From contig CAVOSJ010000004.1 in the NCBI GenBank assembly GCA_963698885.1, positions 501,804 through 565,803 of the forward strand: 64,000 nt of DNA, given 5' to 3'. The DNA comes from JBARKJ01 sp963698885 (lineage in GTDB: Bacteria; Nitrospirota; JACRHJ01). A program made the translations under genes and the position numbers. The first letter of the stretch is position 1; the number at the start of each line of letters is the position of its first letter. Below, piece by piece: positions 1 to 9,513 of this stretch. The notes beneath the pieces were generated by a model that saw only the letters and a list, made by a program, of their open reading frames with translations, was not told the origin of the DNA and did not search any database.

Positions 1-343
1 TATCGGAGTCGGGCGCAAGTTCCGGCGCGGGTTTTTCCGCTGGCGCGGATATCTCCTTGGACGATGCCGTGGATGCGGGTATCTCTTTGGGCTTTGATAC
101 CGCTTTGGACGAGGATACAGCCTTGGGCGCGGACGCCTTTTCTACGGCAGGCGCGTGATGGAACCCTTCGACGACGTCCACGTAAGCCAGGTTCTGAATG
201 TTCCTTGGTTTATCGGCGTAGTAGTCAATAATCGCGGGTGCCGCCACGGCGGCTATGGAGTGAAACACAAGGGAGACCGCCAGGAAGAAAGGCAGTCTTG
301 TCCCTTGTTTTTCTTTTATCACCCTATTTGAGTTTTTGACCAT
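1..343 (-). CDS. TonB-like membrane-anchored protein, N-terminus only
   Basis: Partial gene; it runs off the left edge of the window. From ATG at 343 the protein has a charged N-terminus, one hydrophobic segment (about residues 18-37) and then a region rich in Pro, Ala, Ser and Lys. This is the layout of TonB-type energy transducers, where a cytoplasmic-membrane anchor is followed by a stiff periplasmic linker; the C-terminal domain that would prove it lies outside the window. It overlaps the end of the DUF192 gene by 25 bases and is the last gene seen in the minus-strand Tad cluster, so it is probably co-transcribed. It could equally be another single-pass protein with a low-complexity linker. 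Confidence 0.45.
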   Translation of the reverse strand, partial: MVKNSNRVIKEKQGTRLPFFLAVSLVFHSIAAVAAPAIIDYYADKPRNIQNLAYVDVVEGFHHAPAVEKASAPKAVSSSKAVSKPKEIPASTASSKEISAPAEKPAPELAPDSD

Positions 344-693
344 GGGGGCAGCTCCGCGAATACAAGCTCATCCCCCGGCTCGACGTCCAGTTCCGAAAGG
401 GTCCCGCCCGCGATTTCTATGACCCCTTTAGCCTTTGGGAATATCCTGGACAGCTTGCCGGGTCTTATACCTCTGATAACGCCGACGGCCCTTTTGCCGT
501 TGTCAAAAAAAACTGCGTCTATCGGGAATTTCATTCCGATGGTATGTATGGAGACGCAGGGAGATATTACCAGGGCGTGCCCGCCGTCGAGGCTATTCTT
601 CCCCAGAAGGCCTCTCAGCCGGGCCAGGAAACTGTCGGCAAAGGATACCTGGCTGGCTATGCAGGACTTTTTCGTCCCGTTGAAGATCTTCAC
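319..693 (-). CDS. DUF192 family protein
   Basis: The 124-residue product matches the DUF192 layout: an N-terminal 'ARLRGLLGK' block, then 'CVSIHTIGMKFPIDAVFFD', then a C-terminal 'GTLSELDVEPGD' segment. DUF192 proteins are small and mostly beta; their biochemical role is not established, and they often sit beside Tad/Flp or type II secretion genes, as here. The start is a GTG at 693 that overlaps the TadC stop codon (GTGA), indicating translational coupling. A longer reading frame extends upstream inside tadC but only as its shadow. No signal peptide is visible in this copy. Confidence 0.8.
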   Translation of the reverse strand: MKIFNGTKKSCIASQVSFADSFLARLRGLLGKNSLDGGHALVISPCVSIHTIGMKFPIDAVFFDNGKRAVGVIRGIRPGKLSRIFPKAKGVIEIAGGTLSELDVEPGDELVFAELPPWSKTQIG

Positions 694-1610
694 TGTTTTA
701 TGACCTTGAACATGTCGAAAATCTGTATCATTGCCGGACCTAAAATTACCACCAGTAGCGCCGGGAATATGCAGAACGCGAGCGGGAAGACCATTTTTAT
801 CGTCGTCTTCGCCGCCGCCTCTTCGGCGATCTGGCGGCGCTTGGTCCTTAAAGAGTCGGAATGCACCCTGAGGGAGCGCGCAAGGCTTGCGCCCAGTTTC
901 TCGGCCTGCACCAAAAGGGCGACCAGGGCCTTGATATCGTCTACCCCGGTGCGCTCCCCCATGTCCCGGAGGGCGTCCATCCTGGGCTTTCCGGCCCGCG
1001 CCTCCGCGCTTGCCGTCCTGAACTCCTGCGCCAGCACGTTCCCCTGAAACTCCTCGGTTATCCGGACTATCGCGGCGTCCAGGCCAAGACCCGCCTCCAC
1101 GCATACCGTGAGCAGGTCCAGTATATCCGGCAGGGAGTGGAATATCTCCGTCTGCCTGCGCTTTATCTTTCCGTTAAGCCAGACGTTAGGAGCGATATAC
1201 GCTAAGAGGCACGCAAGCGCCGCCAGGACGACCGCGGCAAAAAATTTGTGGAGGTGCGCCTGCGCAAACGGATAAACGAGCAAAAAGGCGGCGGCTCCGG
1301 CAAACACCTTTACGCCGGTGAATACCAGAAGGGACGTACTTTTTCTGTACCCCGCCTTGATCAGCATGGTCCTTAATTTGCCGCGTTCCTTCTCCGACAT
1401 GGGGACTTGAGTGCCGGCCATTCTCGCGGCCTTCTCGAATACCCTCTCCGTCACGGCGGCATTCTGCGCGTCCGCCGTCTTTCCCTTCTGCATCTCGCGC
1501 AGCCTTATATCCACCGCGGCCGGCCTTGAGAACAACAGGAAGGGCAATATGAGCGCGAGGACGCCAACGATTAAAAATACTGCTAAGGTTATCACTGCTA
1601 TAGTTATCAT
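690..1610 (-). CDS. tadC: Tad pilus inner-membrane protein TadC
   Basis: A 306-residue membrane protein with the type II secretion F (T2SSF) domain typical of TadC. It has two hydrophobic segments near residues 5-25 and 100-140, the conserved 'LPDILDLLTVCVEAGLGLDAAI' region in the middle, and C-terminal membrane segments near 265-300. TadB and TadC form the inner-membrane platform on which TadA drives assembly of Flp pili. The gene lies 9 bases after tadB and its stop overlaps the DUF192 start, so it belongs to one long minus-strand operon. It appears full length and undamaged. Confidence 0.9.
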   Translation of the reverse strand: MITIAVITLAVFLIVGVLALILPFLLFSRPAAVDIRLREMQKGKTADAQNAAVTERVFEKAARMAGTQVPMSEKERGKLRTMLIKAGYRKSTSLLVFTGVKVFAGAAAFLLVYPFAQAHLHKFFAAVVLAALACLLAYIAPNVWLNGKIKRRQTEIFHSLPDILDLLTVCVEAGLGLDAAIVRITEEFQGNVLAQEFRTASAEARAGKPRMDALRDMGERTGVDDIKALVALLVQAEKLGASLARSLRVHSDSLRTKRRQIAEEAAAKTTIKMVFPLAFCIFPALLVVILGPAMIQIFDMFKVIKQ

Positions 1611-1619
1611 TTTGGGGAC

Positions 1620-2603
1620 CTATATTTTTATTTGTATGATTTTTCTTATCACAAAGAGCCCGACCACCTGAAGCGCGAAGGCCACTACCATCATTATAAT
1701 CCCGATCTTAGTAACAAACAGTACCTTGATATACTTCGGGTTTAAAACGCTCAGCACCGCCAGCAAGGCCAGGGGAAGGGCGGCGAGTATATATCCCGAA
1801 AGCCTCCCCTGCGCGGTATATACCCTGAGCTGCCTGAGTATCTTGAACCTCTCCCGTATGGTCATCCCGAGCTTTTCGAGTATCTCCGCAAGGTTTCCGC
1901 CGGTCTCCCGCTGCACATTGACCGCGGTGATAAAAAACCGGAGGTCCACGGAATTGACGCTCCTCGTCATGTGGTTCAAAGCCTCGGGGATAGGGATGCC
2001 GTATCCCTGCTCATCGTAAGCCAGCCTGAATACCTTGGCTATCGGCTCCTGCATCTCCTGGGACACCACCTGAAGGGCGCTGGTGAAGGAATGTCCGGCC
2101 CGGAGCGACCGCGCCGCCATATCCAGCGCGTCCGGGAGCTGTTCCTGGAACTTCCTAAGCCGCGCCTGCCGCCGGTTTAAGAGATACATGTACGGCAGCG
2201 AGGCCAATGCGGGCGCAAGCAGCAGGCATGGCAGGAGGCTTTTCCCCATCCGGGCGCCGACAAGAATTCCGACTGCCCCAAGGGCGAGGGTAAGGAGGGC
2301 CAGCGGCCCGACCTTTATCTTCACATCCGCCTGCTCTATCAAAAGCTCCATCCTCTGCGAGATAGGCAGGCTGCGAAGGAACTTGTGCAGCGCCGGTATG
2401 GCGCTCATCATCTCGTCCTTCAGAATAGTAGGCATGGCCTCTTCCGGAGGCTTGCGCAGCGCTATCGTCTGCAGGCGCTGTTTTATTTCCGACCTTTCGG
2501 CGGCCTGCGGTCCGGCGGCGAACAGATAAATTACCGCGCCAGTTGCAAGAAAGGCCGCGAAAGCGATTAACGCTATGAGTGCAGGTCCCATGAGGCCCTC
2601 CAT
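1620..2603 (-). CDS. tadB: Tad pilus inner-membrane protein TadB
   Basis: A 327-residue TadB homologue: an N-terminal membrane anchor (residues 5-30), a pair of membrane segments around 95-135, the T2SSF core containing 'LPDALDMAARSLRAGHSF', and two C-terminal membrane segments. TadB partners with TadC as the inner-membrane base of the Flp pilus machine and probably contacts the ATPase TadA. Its ATG overlaps the last base of the tadA stop codon, a classic coupled arrangement. The core motif is the same as in tadC next door, reflecting the known tadB/tadC duplication. Confidence 0.9.
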   Translation of the reverse strand: MEGLMGPALIALIAFAAFLATGAVIYLFAAGPQAAERSEIKQRLQTIALRKPPEEAMPTILKDEMMSAIPALHKFLRSLPISQRMELLIEQADVKIKVGPLALLTLALGAVGILVGARMGKSLLPCLLLAPALASLPYMYLLNRRQARLRKFQEQLPDALDMAARSLRAGHSFTSALQVVSQEMQEPIAKVFRLAYDEQGYGIPIPEALNHMTRSVNSVDLRFFITAVNVQRETGGNLAEILEKLGMTIRERFKILRQLRVYTAQGRLSGYILAALPLALLAVLSVLNPKYIKVLFVTKIGIIMMVVAFALQVVGLFVIRKIIQIKI

Positions 2604-3928
2604 TATTTTTCAAACATATGGTACGAAAGATCGATTCCGCAGAGCCTCACCTGGTCCGCGAATTTCGGCCGGACGCCTGTCGGCTTGATCTCGCCCAACA
2701 CTTCGCCGGTCGGCCCTATACCCTTTTTCTCGAAAACGAATATGTCCTGCATGACTATTACGCTGCCCTCCATGCCGGTGATTTCGGAAAGCTTGACCAT
2801 CTTCCTGGTCCCGTCGGACATCCTGGAGAGCTGTATCACTATGTTTATGGCCGCCGCGACCTGCTCCTTCACGGCCCGTTCCGGAAGGTCCATCCCCGAC
2901 ATCAGGACCATGGTCTCCAGACGCGAGATGCAGTCGCGGGGCGTGTTCGCATGTAGCGTGGAGAGCGAGCCGTCATGGCCCGTATTCATCGCCTGTAGCA
3001 TGTCGAGCGCCTCTCCGCCCCTGACTTCCCCGACGATTATCCGGTCCGGCCTCATACGAAGCGAGTTCCGCACCAGGTCGCGCTGGGTCACCGCTCCCGA
3101 GCCTTCGATGTTCGGCGGCCTCGTCTCGAGCCGGACGATATGCTCGCGCTTGAGCTGAAGCTCCGCCGAATCCTCGATAGTTATTATCCGTTCCGTAGGC
3201 GGTATGAACCCGGACAGTATGTTAAGCAGGGTCGTTTTCCCGGAGCCCGTGCCGCCCGAGATTATTATATTAAGCCTCGCCTTTACCGCGCCTTCCAGGA
3301 CCTCCGCTATCTCAGGCTTAATCGTGCCCTTTGCAACCAGGTCCGCCATCATCAGGGGCTTGCTGCCGAAACGCCGTATGGAGAGCGCCGGCCCGTCAAG
3401 CGCCAGGGGCGGGATAATGGCGTTTATGCGGGAGCCGTCCGGGAGCCGTGCGTCCACCATCGGGGAGGACTCGTCTATCCTCCGGCCCACCTTGGACACG
3501 ATCCTGTCGATTATCTGCATCAAGTGGGCGTCGTCACGGAATATGACGTCCGTCTTGTAGAGCTTCCCCTTGCGCTCGACATATATTTCCTGGGAGTTGT
3601 TTACCAGTATGTCGTCTATATCCTTGTCCGCGAAAAGGGGCTCAAGCGGTCCCAGGCCGAATATCTCGTTCTGGACGTCAACCAGGAGCCTTTCCCTCTC
3701 GGCCTGGGATAGGGGCACGCCCTCGCCGGCTATGATCTCGTTTAAGATAAATATGATTTCGTTTTGAAGCTGCCCCTTCTCGATTACCTCCAGGTTATCC
3801 AGGTCCAGCCTGTCTATAAGGCTTCTGTGGATGCGGGATTTCAGTTCCTGATAAAAGTCCTTCTCGTTTACCGGGGAGAGCGCCATGCTGTCCCCGCCGC
3901 TTTCGTGGGATGCCCCATATCCGATCAT
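2603..3928 (-). CDS. tadA: Tad pilus assembly/secretion ATPase TadA (CpaF)
   Basis: A 441-residue member of the VirB11/GspE secretion ATPases, TadA/CpaF subgroup. Visible motifs are Walker A 'GGTGSGKTT' (residues 225-233), an acidic 'TIEDSAELQL' box, Walker B 'RIIVGEVRGGEALDML' (about 297-312) and 'GSLSTLHANTPRD'. It hydrolyses ATP in the cytoplasm to power assembly, and perhaps retraction, of Flp pili through TadB/TadC. The start at 3928 is supported by a GGAGGTG Shine-Dalgarno 6 bases upstream; an internal ATG at residue 15 is possible. It lies between tadZ and tadB in the usual order. Confidence 0.95.
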   Translation of the reverse strand: MIGYGASHESGGDSMALSPVNEKDFYQELKSRIHRSLIDRLDLDNLEVIEKGQLQNEIIFILNEIIAGEGVPLSQAERERLLVDVQNEIFGLGPLEPLFADKDIDDILVNNSQEIYVERKGKLYKTDVIFRDDAHLMQIIDRIVSKVGRRIDESSPMVDARLPDGSRINAIIPPLALDGPALSIRRFGSKPLMMADLVAKGTIKPEIAEVLEGAVKARLNIIISGGTGSGKTTLLNILSGFIPPTERIITIEDSAELQLKREHIVRLETRPPNIEGSGAVTQRDLVRNSLRMRPDRIIVGEVRGGEALDMLQAMNTGHDGSLSTLHANTPRDCISRLETMVLMSGMDLPERAVKEQVAAAINIVIQLSRMSDGTRKMVKLSEITGMEGSVIVMQDIFVFEKKGIGPTGEVLGEIKPTGVRPKFADQVRLCGIDLSYHMFEK

Positions 3929-3946
3929 AGATACACCTCCGTACTT

Positions 3947-5092
3947 TTAAGCCGCGATGGGCTGCGATATCATCTCTTCCAATTCCTTTGCTATCGTAAT
4001 ATAACTCTTCGCCACCTCGGAAGCGGGGAAGAGCTTGACGAGCGGCTGGCCCTTGTTCTCGGAATTTTTAGCATCTATATAAGAGTTCGGGACCAGCCAG
4101 GAGACCTTTTTCCCAAAAACTTTTTCCGCGTCTTTTATGCTGATCTCGTCTTTTTTGCTGTACCGGTTTACCAGCAGCTTAATCCCCTTGCCGCTTATAC
4201 CCATGCCCGCGAAATATTCCAGCGCCTTCTGGGTGTTGCCGATGGAAGGCAGGGAAAGAGTGGTCACCATCACCATCAGGTCCGAGTGCTTTATCCCCCG
4301 GAGTCCGGTCTCGCCATAGCCGCTTCCGATATCGAGCACGACGTAATCGAACACCCGCTTTAACTGTTCCAGCACCGCAGGCAGGCGCCGCTGGTCAACC
4401 TCCGTCATCTCGTTTATCCTGGCCGGGCAGGAGAGAAGGCTTATCCCGCTGGAGTGGCGGGAGACGACTCCCCTCAGGAAGGACTTATCGAGCTTGGACA
4501 GGTTCCTGGACGCGTCCGCGACCGAATACTTGGGTTTTAAATTAAGGAAGACGTCCGCGCTGCCTCCGTCAAGGTCCAGGTCCGCCAGCAGGACTTCCTT
4601 CCCGGTGTTCTCTTTAAGCGCGGCGGCGATGTTCACGGCCACGGTCGTGCACCCGCTCCCCCCTTTGGATGCGAAGCAGGATATGACCTTTCCGATATTG
4701 CCCTGACCGGCCGCTCCCGATTGCGCCCTCTCAAGCTTTGCGGACGCACGGGCCAGGTCGTCCTGTTTCACGGGCCTCGGCAGGAACTCCGAACAGCCGC
4801 TCCTGATGGCCCTTAAGATGTTTTCGGCGGAACTGTCCGCCGACGTGGCTATAATGCCCGCGGTGGGATTTTCACGCGCGATACTCTCGATGAACCCCGG
4901 TGCGGCCTGGCTGTTTACCTCAAGCTCTATAATGATGAGGTTCGGCTTCGTCCTCAGGATAATCTCATGGCCGGCGGCTAAGTCGCGCGCTTCTCCGGCT
5001 ATCCTCCAGCCCGCCGACTCGATGAGATATTTTTTAAGCGACGCCGCCTGTACCGCGTCCGAATCGATTATTACCGCCGTGAGACTGCTCAT
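3947..5092 (-). CDS. cpaE: Tad pilus localisation protein TadZ (CpaE)
   Basis: A 381-residue protein with an N-terminal receiver-like domain (begins 'SLTAVIIDSDAVQAASLKKY') followed by a MinD/ParA-type ATPase domain with the Walker A variant 'KGGSGCTTVAVN'. TadZ/CpaE positions the Tad machine, usually at a cell pole. I chose ATG 5092 because a strong AAGGAGATAT ribosome site precedes it and the receiver fold starts there; the open frame continues further upstream only because it reads through the damaged end of the preceding tadG. The phospho-acceptor region is degenerate, so this is probably a pseudo-receiver, as in other CpaE proteins. Confidence 0.92.
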   Translation of the reverse strand: MSSLTAVIIDSDAVQAASLKKYLIESAGWRIAGEARDLAAGHEIILRTKPNLIIIELEVNSQAAPGFIESIARENPTAGIIATSADSSAENILRAIRSGCSEFLPRPVKQDDLARASAKLERAQSGAAGQGNIGKVISCFASKGGSGCTTVAVNIAAALKENTGKEVLLADLDLDGGSADVFLNLKPKYSVADASRNLSKLDKSFLRGVVSRHSSGISLLSCPARINEMTEVDQRRLPAVLEQLKRVFDYVVLDIGSGYGETGLRGIKHSDLMVMVTTLSLPSIGNTQKALEYFAGMGISGKGIKLLVNRYSKKDEISIKDAEKVFGKKVSWLVPNSYIDAKNSENKGQPLVKLFPASEVAKSYITIAKELEEMISQPIAA

Positions 5093-5109
5093 GGAAATAT
5101 CTCCTTCTC

Positions 5110-6490
5110 TCAATAATGCCCAGGTGCCACGCCGTAATGCACGTCCGTCGCATTTGCATCCACCAGCTTCGCCGCAGGGAAACTTTTGCTGGAGTTCCGC
5201 CAGCACTTGCATAACGTCACTACAGCTGAATTTTTTGCTTGCTACACTCGGCTGTATGATATACGGGTCATCCTGGCCCGCAATGCCGTGCGGAATCACA
5301 TGCCCGGTCCAGGTGCCGCCGACTGAGTCAACCTGGATTACCCCGTAACCCACCACGGTAACTTCCTGCAGGCCGTTTCCCTGGTCGGTCCCGTCATACA
5401 CCATGACAATGAGCTTATCCCTTACGGCCCAATCTACGCCGGGTTGAGTCCCGCCACCCTTAAAATGGGCAATGGTGGCATAGGGGGGCAGTGAATTTAA
5501 TGCTGGGACGTAATAGCTGGCTTCCTTAGAGCAATAATCGCTGGCAGGATTCATAGCCGGTTCTCTGACCGCGCTCGGCGGGACCATGCCGTCCGGGAGA
5601 CCGTTGTTAAGATAACCTCTATAAGTATTTTTCTCGCTGTTGATAGCTCCGTTATTGGGAGGGCGCCGATGGGCCTGTCAGCGGGTCACTACAGGTCCCG
5701 GTCCCGCCCGAACTCACGCTATACCAGTTGTTGCCGATCCCGTCATATCTGCTGCACCTGTAACCAGGGTTTACGAAACCGTCGACGTTACCGCTGCCAG
5801 AGCCGCAGTTTTTGTCCGCGTCGATCCCAAGAAATCCGAAGGTCTGCCCCGCCCAGCCGGGCTGTCCCATCCACATTTGTCCCACGCATGTAACTGTTCG
5901 GATATGAATTATGCCAGTACTCGTTCACCGCTACCGGCACAAGCTTCAGTTTCGTCCTGCATGCTATCGCCGTAGCGGAGACCCCGGTCTGAGAGAAATT
6001 TGCATTGTATGGCAGAATAGACAGCACCTTTATGAGCCAGTTCTGGACCGCCTGTTGGTTCGCGCCCCCGAGCCGGTTGGCGACCACCTTTACCGCGTTC
6101 AATGGCGTCCGGGCGGTCGAGAAAGGCGGTACCTGCGTGGGGTCCCAGTTCCCGCAGCTGATATCTCCCGCATGGAGCGTCACCGGAATCACCTGCCCTG
6201 CATTGGCGGAACCGGAAGGGTATACATCAGCCGAATTCTGGGACGCAACGGTGGTCGCCTCAAGCGGCCGCACTGGTTTTCATTGCGGTCGCGTCCGAGC
6301 CGGTCAGGGCGTTCGCCCCCGCGAGCGCCGCGGCGTCCGCGGCAACCTGGAGCTGGCTCTTGACGCCGTAGAGGTGCGAGACGTCCAGGGCCAGCGCCGC
6401 CATCGCCGTAAGCGCGACAAGCGAGAGGGCGAAGAATACCAGTACCCCGCCCTTTTTCTCCGAAACCGGCTTTATCAGAGTAGTTTTCAT
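5110..6490 (-). pseudogene. TadG-like pilus protein, broken by about four frameshifts
   Basis: Starting at ATG 6490 the product has the TadG N-terminus: 'KKGGVLVFFALSLVALTAMA' as membrane anchor, then the conserved 'AADAAALAGANAL' block. The reading then shifts frame near 6265, 5880, 5655 and 5160. Joined together the pieces give about 460 residues, including Cys- and Gly-rich extracytoplasmic sequence and a natural ending 'DVHYGVAPGHY' whose TGA (5110-5112) sits just before the cpaE ribosome site. That clean ending, and the fact that every piece is plausible protein, favour single-base sequencing errors over old decay. TadG proteins are anchored in the cell envelope and needed for Flp pilus function. 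A second, intact TadG-like gene lies at 12569-13930. Confidence 0.7.
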
Positions 6491-6491
6491 T

Positions 6492-8141
6492 TTATTTAAC
6501 TTTCATCGGATCCACAGCTATCGAATTCGGGAGCAAGGGCATGAACCTGAAAGCGTCCTCCTGCTCCTTCGTCGGCTCGTTGGCGCCCGGTATCTCGGGC
6601 TTCACGCCCGGGGCCATTGCCTTGGCGAGCTTCGGCGTCACGAAGAACACCAGTTCCCTCTCGTTTTTCTGGAGCTGCTGGTCCCTGAAGAATGCTCCGA
6701 TAATGGGTATGTCGCCCAACAGGGGCACCTTGGTGATGTTCTTCTGCCAGTCGTCATTTAAAATGCCCGCCACCACGAACGTCTCGCCTTCCTTAAGCTC
6801 GATATCGGTATCGATGTAGTCCGTCTTGAGCGCGGGTATCGTGAACCCCTGGAGCTGGACGCCGTCACCAAAATCGAGCGAGCTTACGCTTATCCCGTCG
6901 CTGTTCTCATCGGTTGTATTCGAGCCTCTTTCCGTGGACTTCCTGCCCATGAGTATCTCGATGTTGCCGTTTTCCTTGACCACGGGGCTCATGTTCAGCT
7001 TCACGCCGAACTCCTTCCACTCTATGCTTACGGACGCTGTGCTGCCTGCCGTCGCGTTCTGGACAACCGGCACCGGGAACTGTCCGCCCGCCAGGAACCG
7101 CCCTGTCTCCCCTTCTCGGACAAGCAGGTTCGGCTCCGCGAGCACCCTCGCCAGGCCCTTCGACGCCAGCGCCTTTATAAGGTACTGCGTCCCGCTCGGC
7201 CAGTGTATTACTCCAAGAGTCGCCCCGTTTACCGAGCTGTTAAGGCCCGCCCCCTGGCTCCCGTTAACACTCGAAGTGTTCCCCGGAGAGATAGGCCCGT
7301 TTCCCTTGGATCCGGAAAGGAGGTTGGTGATCTGGCTCAGCCCGCCGCTTACCGAGGAGACGGCGGTATCTATGGTCAGATTTTTGGAGGCGTAGGCCCA
7401 GTTGATGCCAAGCTCGCGCATGGCGGTCCTGTCTATCGAGGCCACTGTTATCTGGAGCTCCACCTGCGGGGCGTTCGACACTTCGAGCAGGTCCACGAAT
7501 TTTACGCCCTTGTCATCCGACGCGTTGCCGCTGTCCATCTGCATCGTCTGGCCGCCCTGGAGAAAGACCAGGTCCTTGCTTTTCACGTCCCGGCCAAAGG
7601 ACGCAAGCACGCTGTCGATCCGGGCCTTCCTGTGTTCCGAGGATACGTTGCCCTCGACTATAGCGGTGTTTTTCAGCATCCTTATGTTTATATTATCTCC
7701 GGGGGCGATCTCATCAAGCCTGGCCTTCAAGTCCGTGGTGTCCATCACGACGTTGATATCGTAGAAGGTCTTCTGCTCGTTTTTGTCCCAGACGATGAGC
7801 GTCGATTTTCCCGGGAACTGTCCGTCGATTTTTATCTCCGTCTTGGCCGTCCCTGCCGCAATGACCTGGACCAGCGCGGGGCTTTTCGGCTCCCTGTCGG
7901 CTTCCTTCTTCACGCCTTGATTAGAGGTCTCCTGTGTCTGCTCCTGCACTGTCACCGAATATCTTTTTATCTGGTACGGGACGGTGAGGATGACGGATTC
8001 GCCGACGCGCACTTCCGTATATACCCCGGCAAACGAGTTGACGGCGAAAACGGCGGAACTAAATAATAACGCTGCGATTAACATGACGGAAAATACTGTA
8101 AATCCTGAGGCCCTCCGCTGGCCGAACAGTCGCTGAAGCAT
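6492..8141 (-). CDS. cpaC: Tad pilus outer-membrane secretin CpaC/RcpA
   Basis: A 549-residue secretin. Residues about 15-40 are a signal peptide; next come the CpaC N-terminal domain (with 'VRVGESVILTVPY') and a BON-like region near 165-200; the secretin domain runs from about 300 with 'LVREGETGRFLAGGQFPVPV' and ends with the hallmark 'VPLLGDIPIIGAFFRDQ' and 'ELVFFVTP'. It forms the outer-membrane pore through which the Flp pilus emerges, so the host has a Gram-negative envelope. It lies 30 bases downstream of cpaB and 1 base before tadG in the same operon. Intact and of normal length. Confidence 0.93.
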   Translation of the reverse strand: MLQRLFGQRRASGFTVFSVMLIAALLFSSAVFAVNSFAGVYTEVRVGESVILTVPYQIKRYSVTVQEQTQETSNQGVKKEADREPKSPALVQVIAAGTAKTEIKIDGQFPGKSTLIVWDKNEQKTFYDINVVMDTTDLKARLDEIAPGDNINIRMLKNTAIVEGNVSSEHRKARIDSVLASFGRDVKSKDLVFLQGGQTMQMDSGNASDDKGVKFVDLLEVSNAPQVELQITVASIDRTAMRELGINWAYASKNLTIDTAVSSVSGGLSQITNLLSGSKGNGPISPGNTSSVNGSQGAGLNSSVNGATLGVIHWPSGTQYLIKALASKGLARVLAEPNLLVREGETGRFLAGGQFPVPVVQNATAGSTASVSIEWKEFGVKLNMSPVVKENGNIEILMGRKSTERGSNTTDENSDGISVSSLDFGDGVQLQGFTIPALKTDYIDTDIELKEGETFVVAGILNDDWQKNITKVPLLGDIPIIGAFFRDQQLQKNERELVFFVTPKLAKAMAPGVKPEIPGANEPTKEQEDAFRFMPLLPNSIAVDPMKVK

Positions 8142-8171
8142 GTAAGATTCCTCCTTTTGTTTTACTGCTCT

Positions 8172-9065
8172 CTACTTATACGATTCATTCGTGCGAAGGC
8201 TGCCCTTGATTACCTCTATGGTTACTCCCGCGGGCGCTTCCACCGCCACCGTCTTTACCGCCTTCACCGCTTTTGGCGCGCGCCTGGCGCTTGCCACGCG
8301 CTGGACGTGCTGTTGCGGCTGCTGCGGCACATCCCCGCTAAGGAGAGACGCTACCGTTTCGCCTTTTGTCTTTGCGACTTCCGTGTCGTCAAGGTGCCTG
8401 AGGATAAGCTGGACCTTGTTCTCGCTCGCCAGGGCAAGCTTCTCCGCATCTTCGGGCGAGACGTCCAGGGTCACGGTAGGCACCGACACCGGTTTCCCCT
8501 CCTTCTCCTCCAGTATCTGGCCCACGGCCAGCACCCGCACGTCCTGGAGCACTATCTTGCTTATCCTGGTATCCCTGCCGTTCGCCTGCTTCCCATAAGG
8601 GGAATCCATCGTCGCCACGACGTCCACCATGCTGTTCGGCAGGACGAACCCCGCGACTCCCACCACTTCGTTGACGGCGACCGTTATGGCCCTCTTCCCG
8701 GGTTTGATGATATAGCTCATCACCCCGGCCCCGGAATTCAAGGGCGCGAGGCTGGATTCCAGCACGGGCGCTCCAACCGGGATGTCGGAGACAGCCAGCC
8801 TGTCCTGGACCTGGGTTAAACTGCTGGAAGAGCCGGCGGGTATATTTTGCCTCGGCCAGTCCGCAAGCTTGAGCTGTTCCGGCTTGGTCTTCGTGCCGAA
8901 CGGTATCTCAGCGGCTGCTACCACCACTTGCTGGACTTCCATCTTCGCCTTTGCCGCCTCCCTGTCCTTGGCGGATAGATAGTTGTAAACCAGGTACGCG
9001 GAAACCGATGCCAGGACTAAGGCCGCCGCCGCGATCGTCGCGGTAATCTTTGCAGGAAGTGCCAT
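8172..9065 (-). CDS. cpaB: Flp pilus assembly protein CpaB/RcpC
   Basis: A 297-residue protein with one N-terminal membrane anchor (residues 5-27), a SAF domain ('VVVAAAEIPFGTKTKPEQL') and the RcpC/CpaB C-terminal domain with 'RAITVAVNEVVGVAGFVLPN' and 'TVTLDVSPEDAEKLALA'. It works in the periplasm and is thought to link the secretin to peptidoglycan or modulate its assembly. Start at 9065 is chosen because AGGAGAAGAAGAA precedes it; an in-frame upstream extension lacks a ribosome site. The C-terminal tail is rich in Lys, Arg, Val and Ala and is probably disordered. Confidence 0.92.
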   Translation of the reverse strand: MALPAKITATIAAAALVLASVSAYLVYNYLSAKDREAAKAKMEVQQVVVAAAEIPFGTKTKPEQLKLADWPRQNIPAGSSSSLTQVQDRLAVSDIPVGAPVLESSLAPLNSGAGVMSYIIKPGKRAITVAVNEVVGVAGFVLPNSMVDVVATMDSPYGKQANGRDTRISKIVLQDVRVLAVGQILEEKEGKPVSVPTVTLDVSPEDAEKLALASENKVQLILRHLDDTEVAKTKGETVASLLSGDVPQQPQQHVQRVASARRAPKAVKAVKTVAVEAPAGVTIEVIKGSLRTNESYK

Positions 9066-9081
9066 TTCTTCTTCTCCTTTT

Positions 9082-9513
9082 TTAGGGTATCGCCAACTCG
9101 TAATACATCGTCCCTGTTCGTTGCAATGTAAAGCTTGTGGGTACATCTCCAAGTGAAAAAGCAGAGGTCAATGTGTCCAGTGGACTTAATATCGGTTCAG
9201 GAAAAAGATAAGTCGCCCTAACCGTGACGAGCTTTGTCGGGTTTGTCGGCGGGAAGACACGGACCGCGACGCTGCCGCCGATGGATGCTACATGACTCTG
9301 GACGTAAGCCTGTATCCTCGGGTCGTCTGTCACCGGTACAGGGTACAGCTCCGAGGCCATCCGGGCCCCCGCGCGCACGGCGTTGTCCATGGAGTTGGTG
9401 TAGTACCACGCCCTCCCGAACTCCGTTACCCCGTACACCAGCACCAGCAGGGTGACTGCCACAAAGGCGAATTCAATCAGGGCCTGACCCTTTTGATTCT
9501 TGAGCTTATTCAT
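9082..9513 (-). CDS. tadE: TadE-like minor pilin
   Basis: A 143-residue pseudopilin with the TadE signature 'KGQALIEFAFVAVTLLVLVY': a short basic leader, Gly before the cleavage site, Glu at position +5 of the mature form and a hydrophobic helix, followed by 'GRAWYYTNSMDNAVRAGARM'. TadE proteins are processed by the Tad prepilin peptidase and assemble with Flp. ATG 9513 is preferred over an upstream in-frame start because the basic leader then has normal length; it overlaps the end of the neighbouring TadE-like gene by 8 bases. The C-terminal half is extracytoplasmic. Confidence 0.88.
   Translation of the reverse strand: MNKLKNQKGQALIEFAFVAVTLLVLVYGVTEFGRAWYYTNSMDNAVRAGARMASELYPVPVTDDPRIQAYVQSHVASIGGSVAVRVFPPTNPTKLVTVRATYLFPEPILSPLDTLTSAFSLGDVPTSFTLQRTGTMYYELAIP

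Noticed and set aside
3947..5587. A 546-residue CpaE with a long N-terminal domain
   Set aside because: The first 165 codons are the frameshifted end of the upstream tadG; the strong ribosome site and receiver fold start at 5092.
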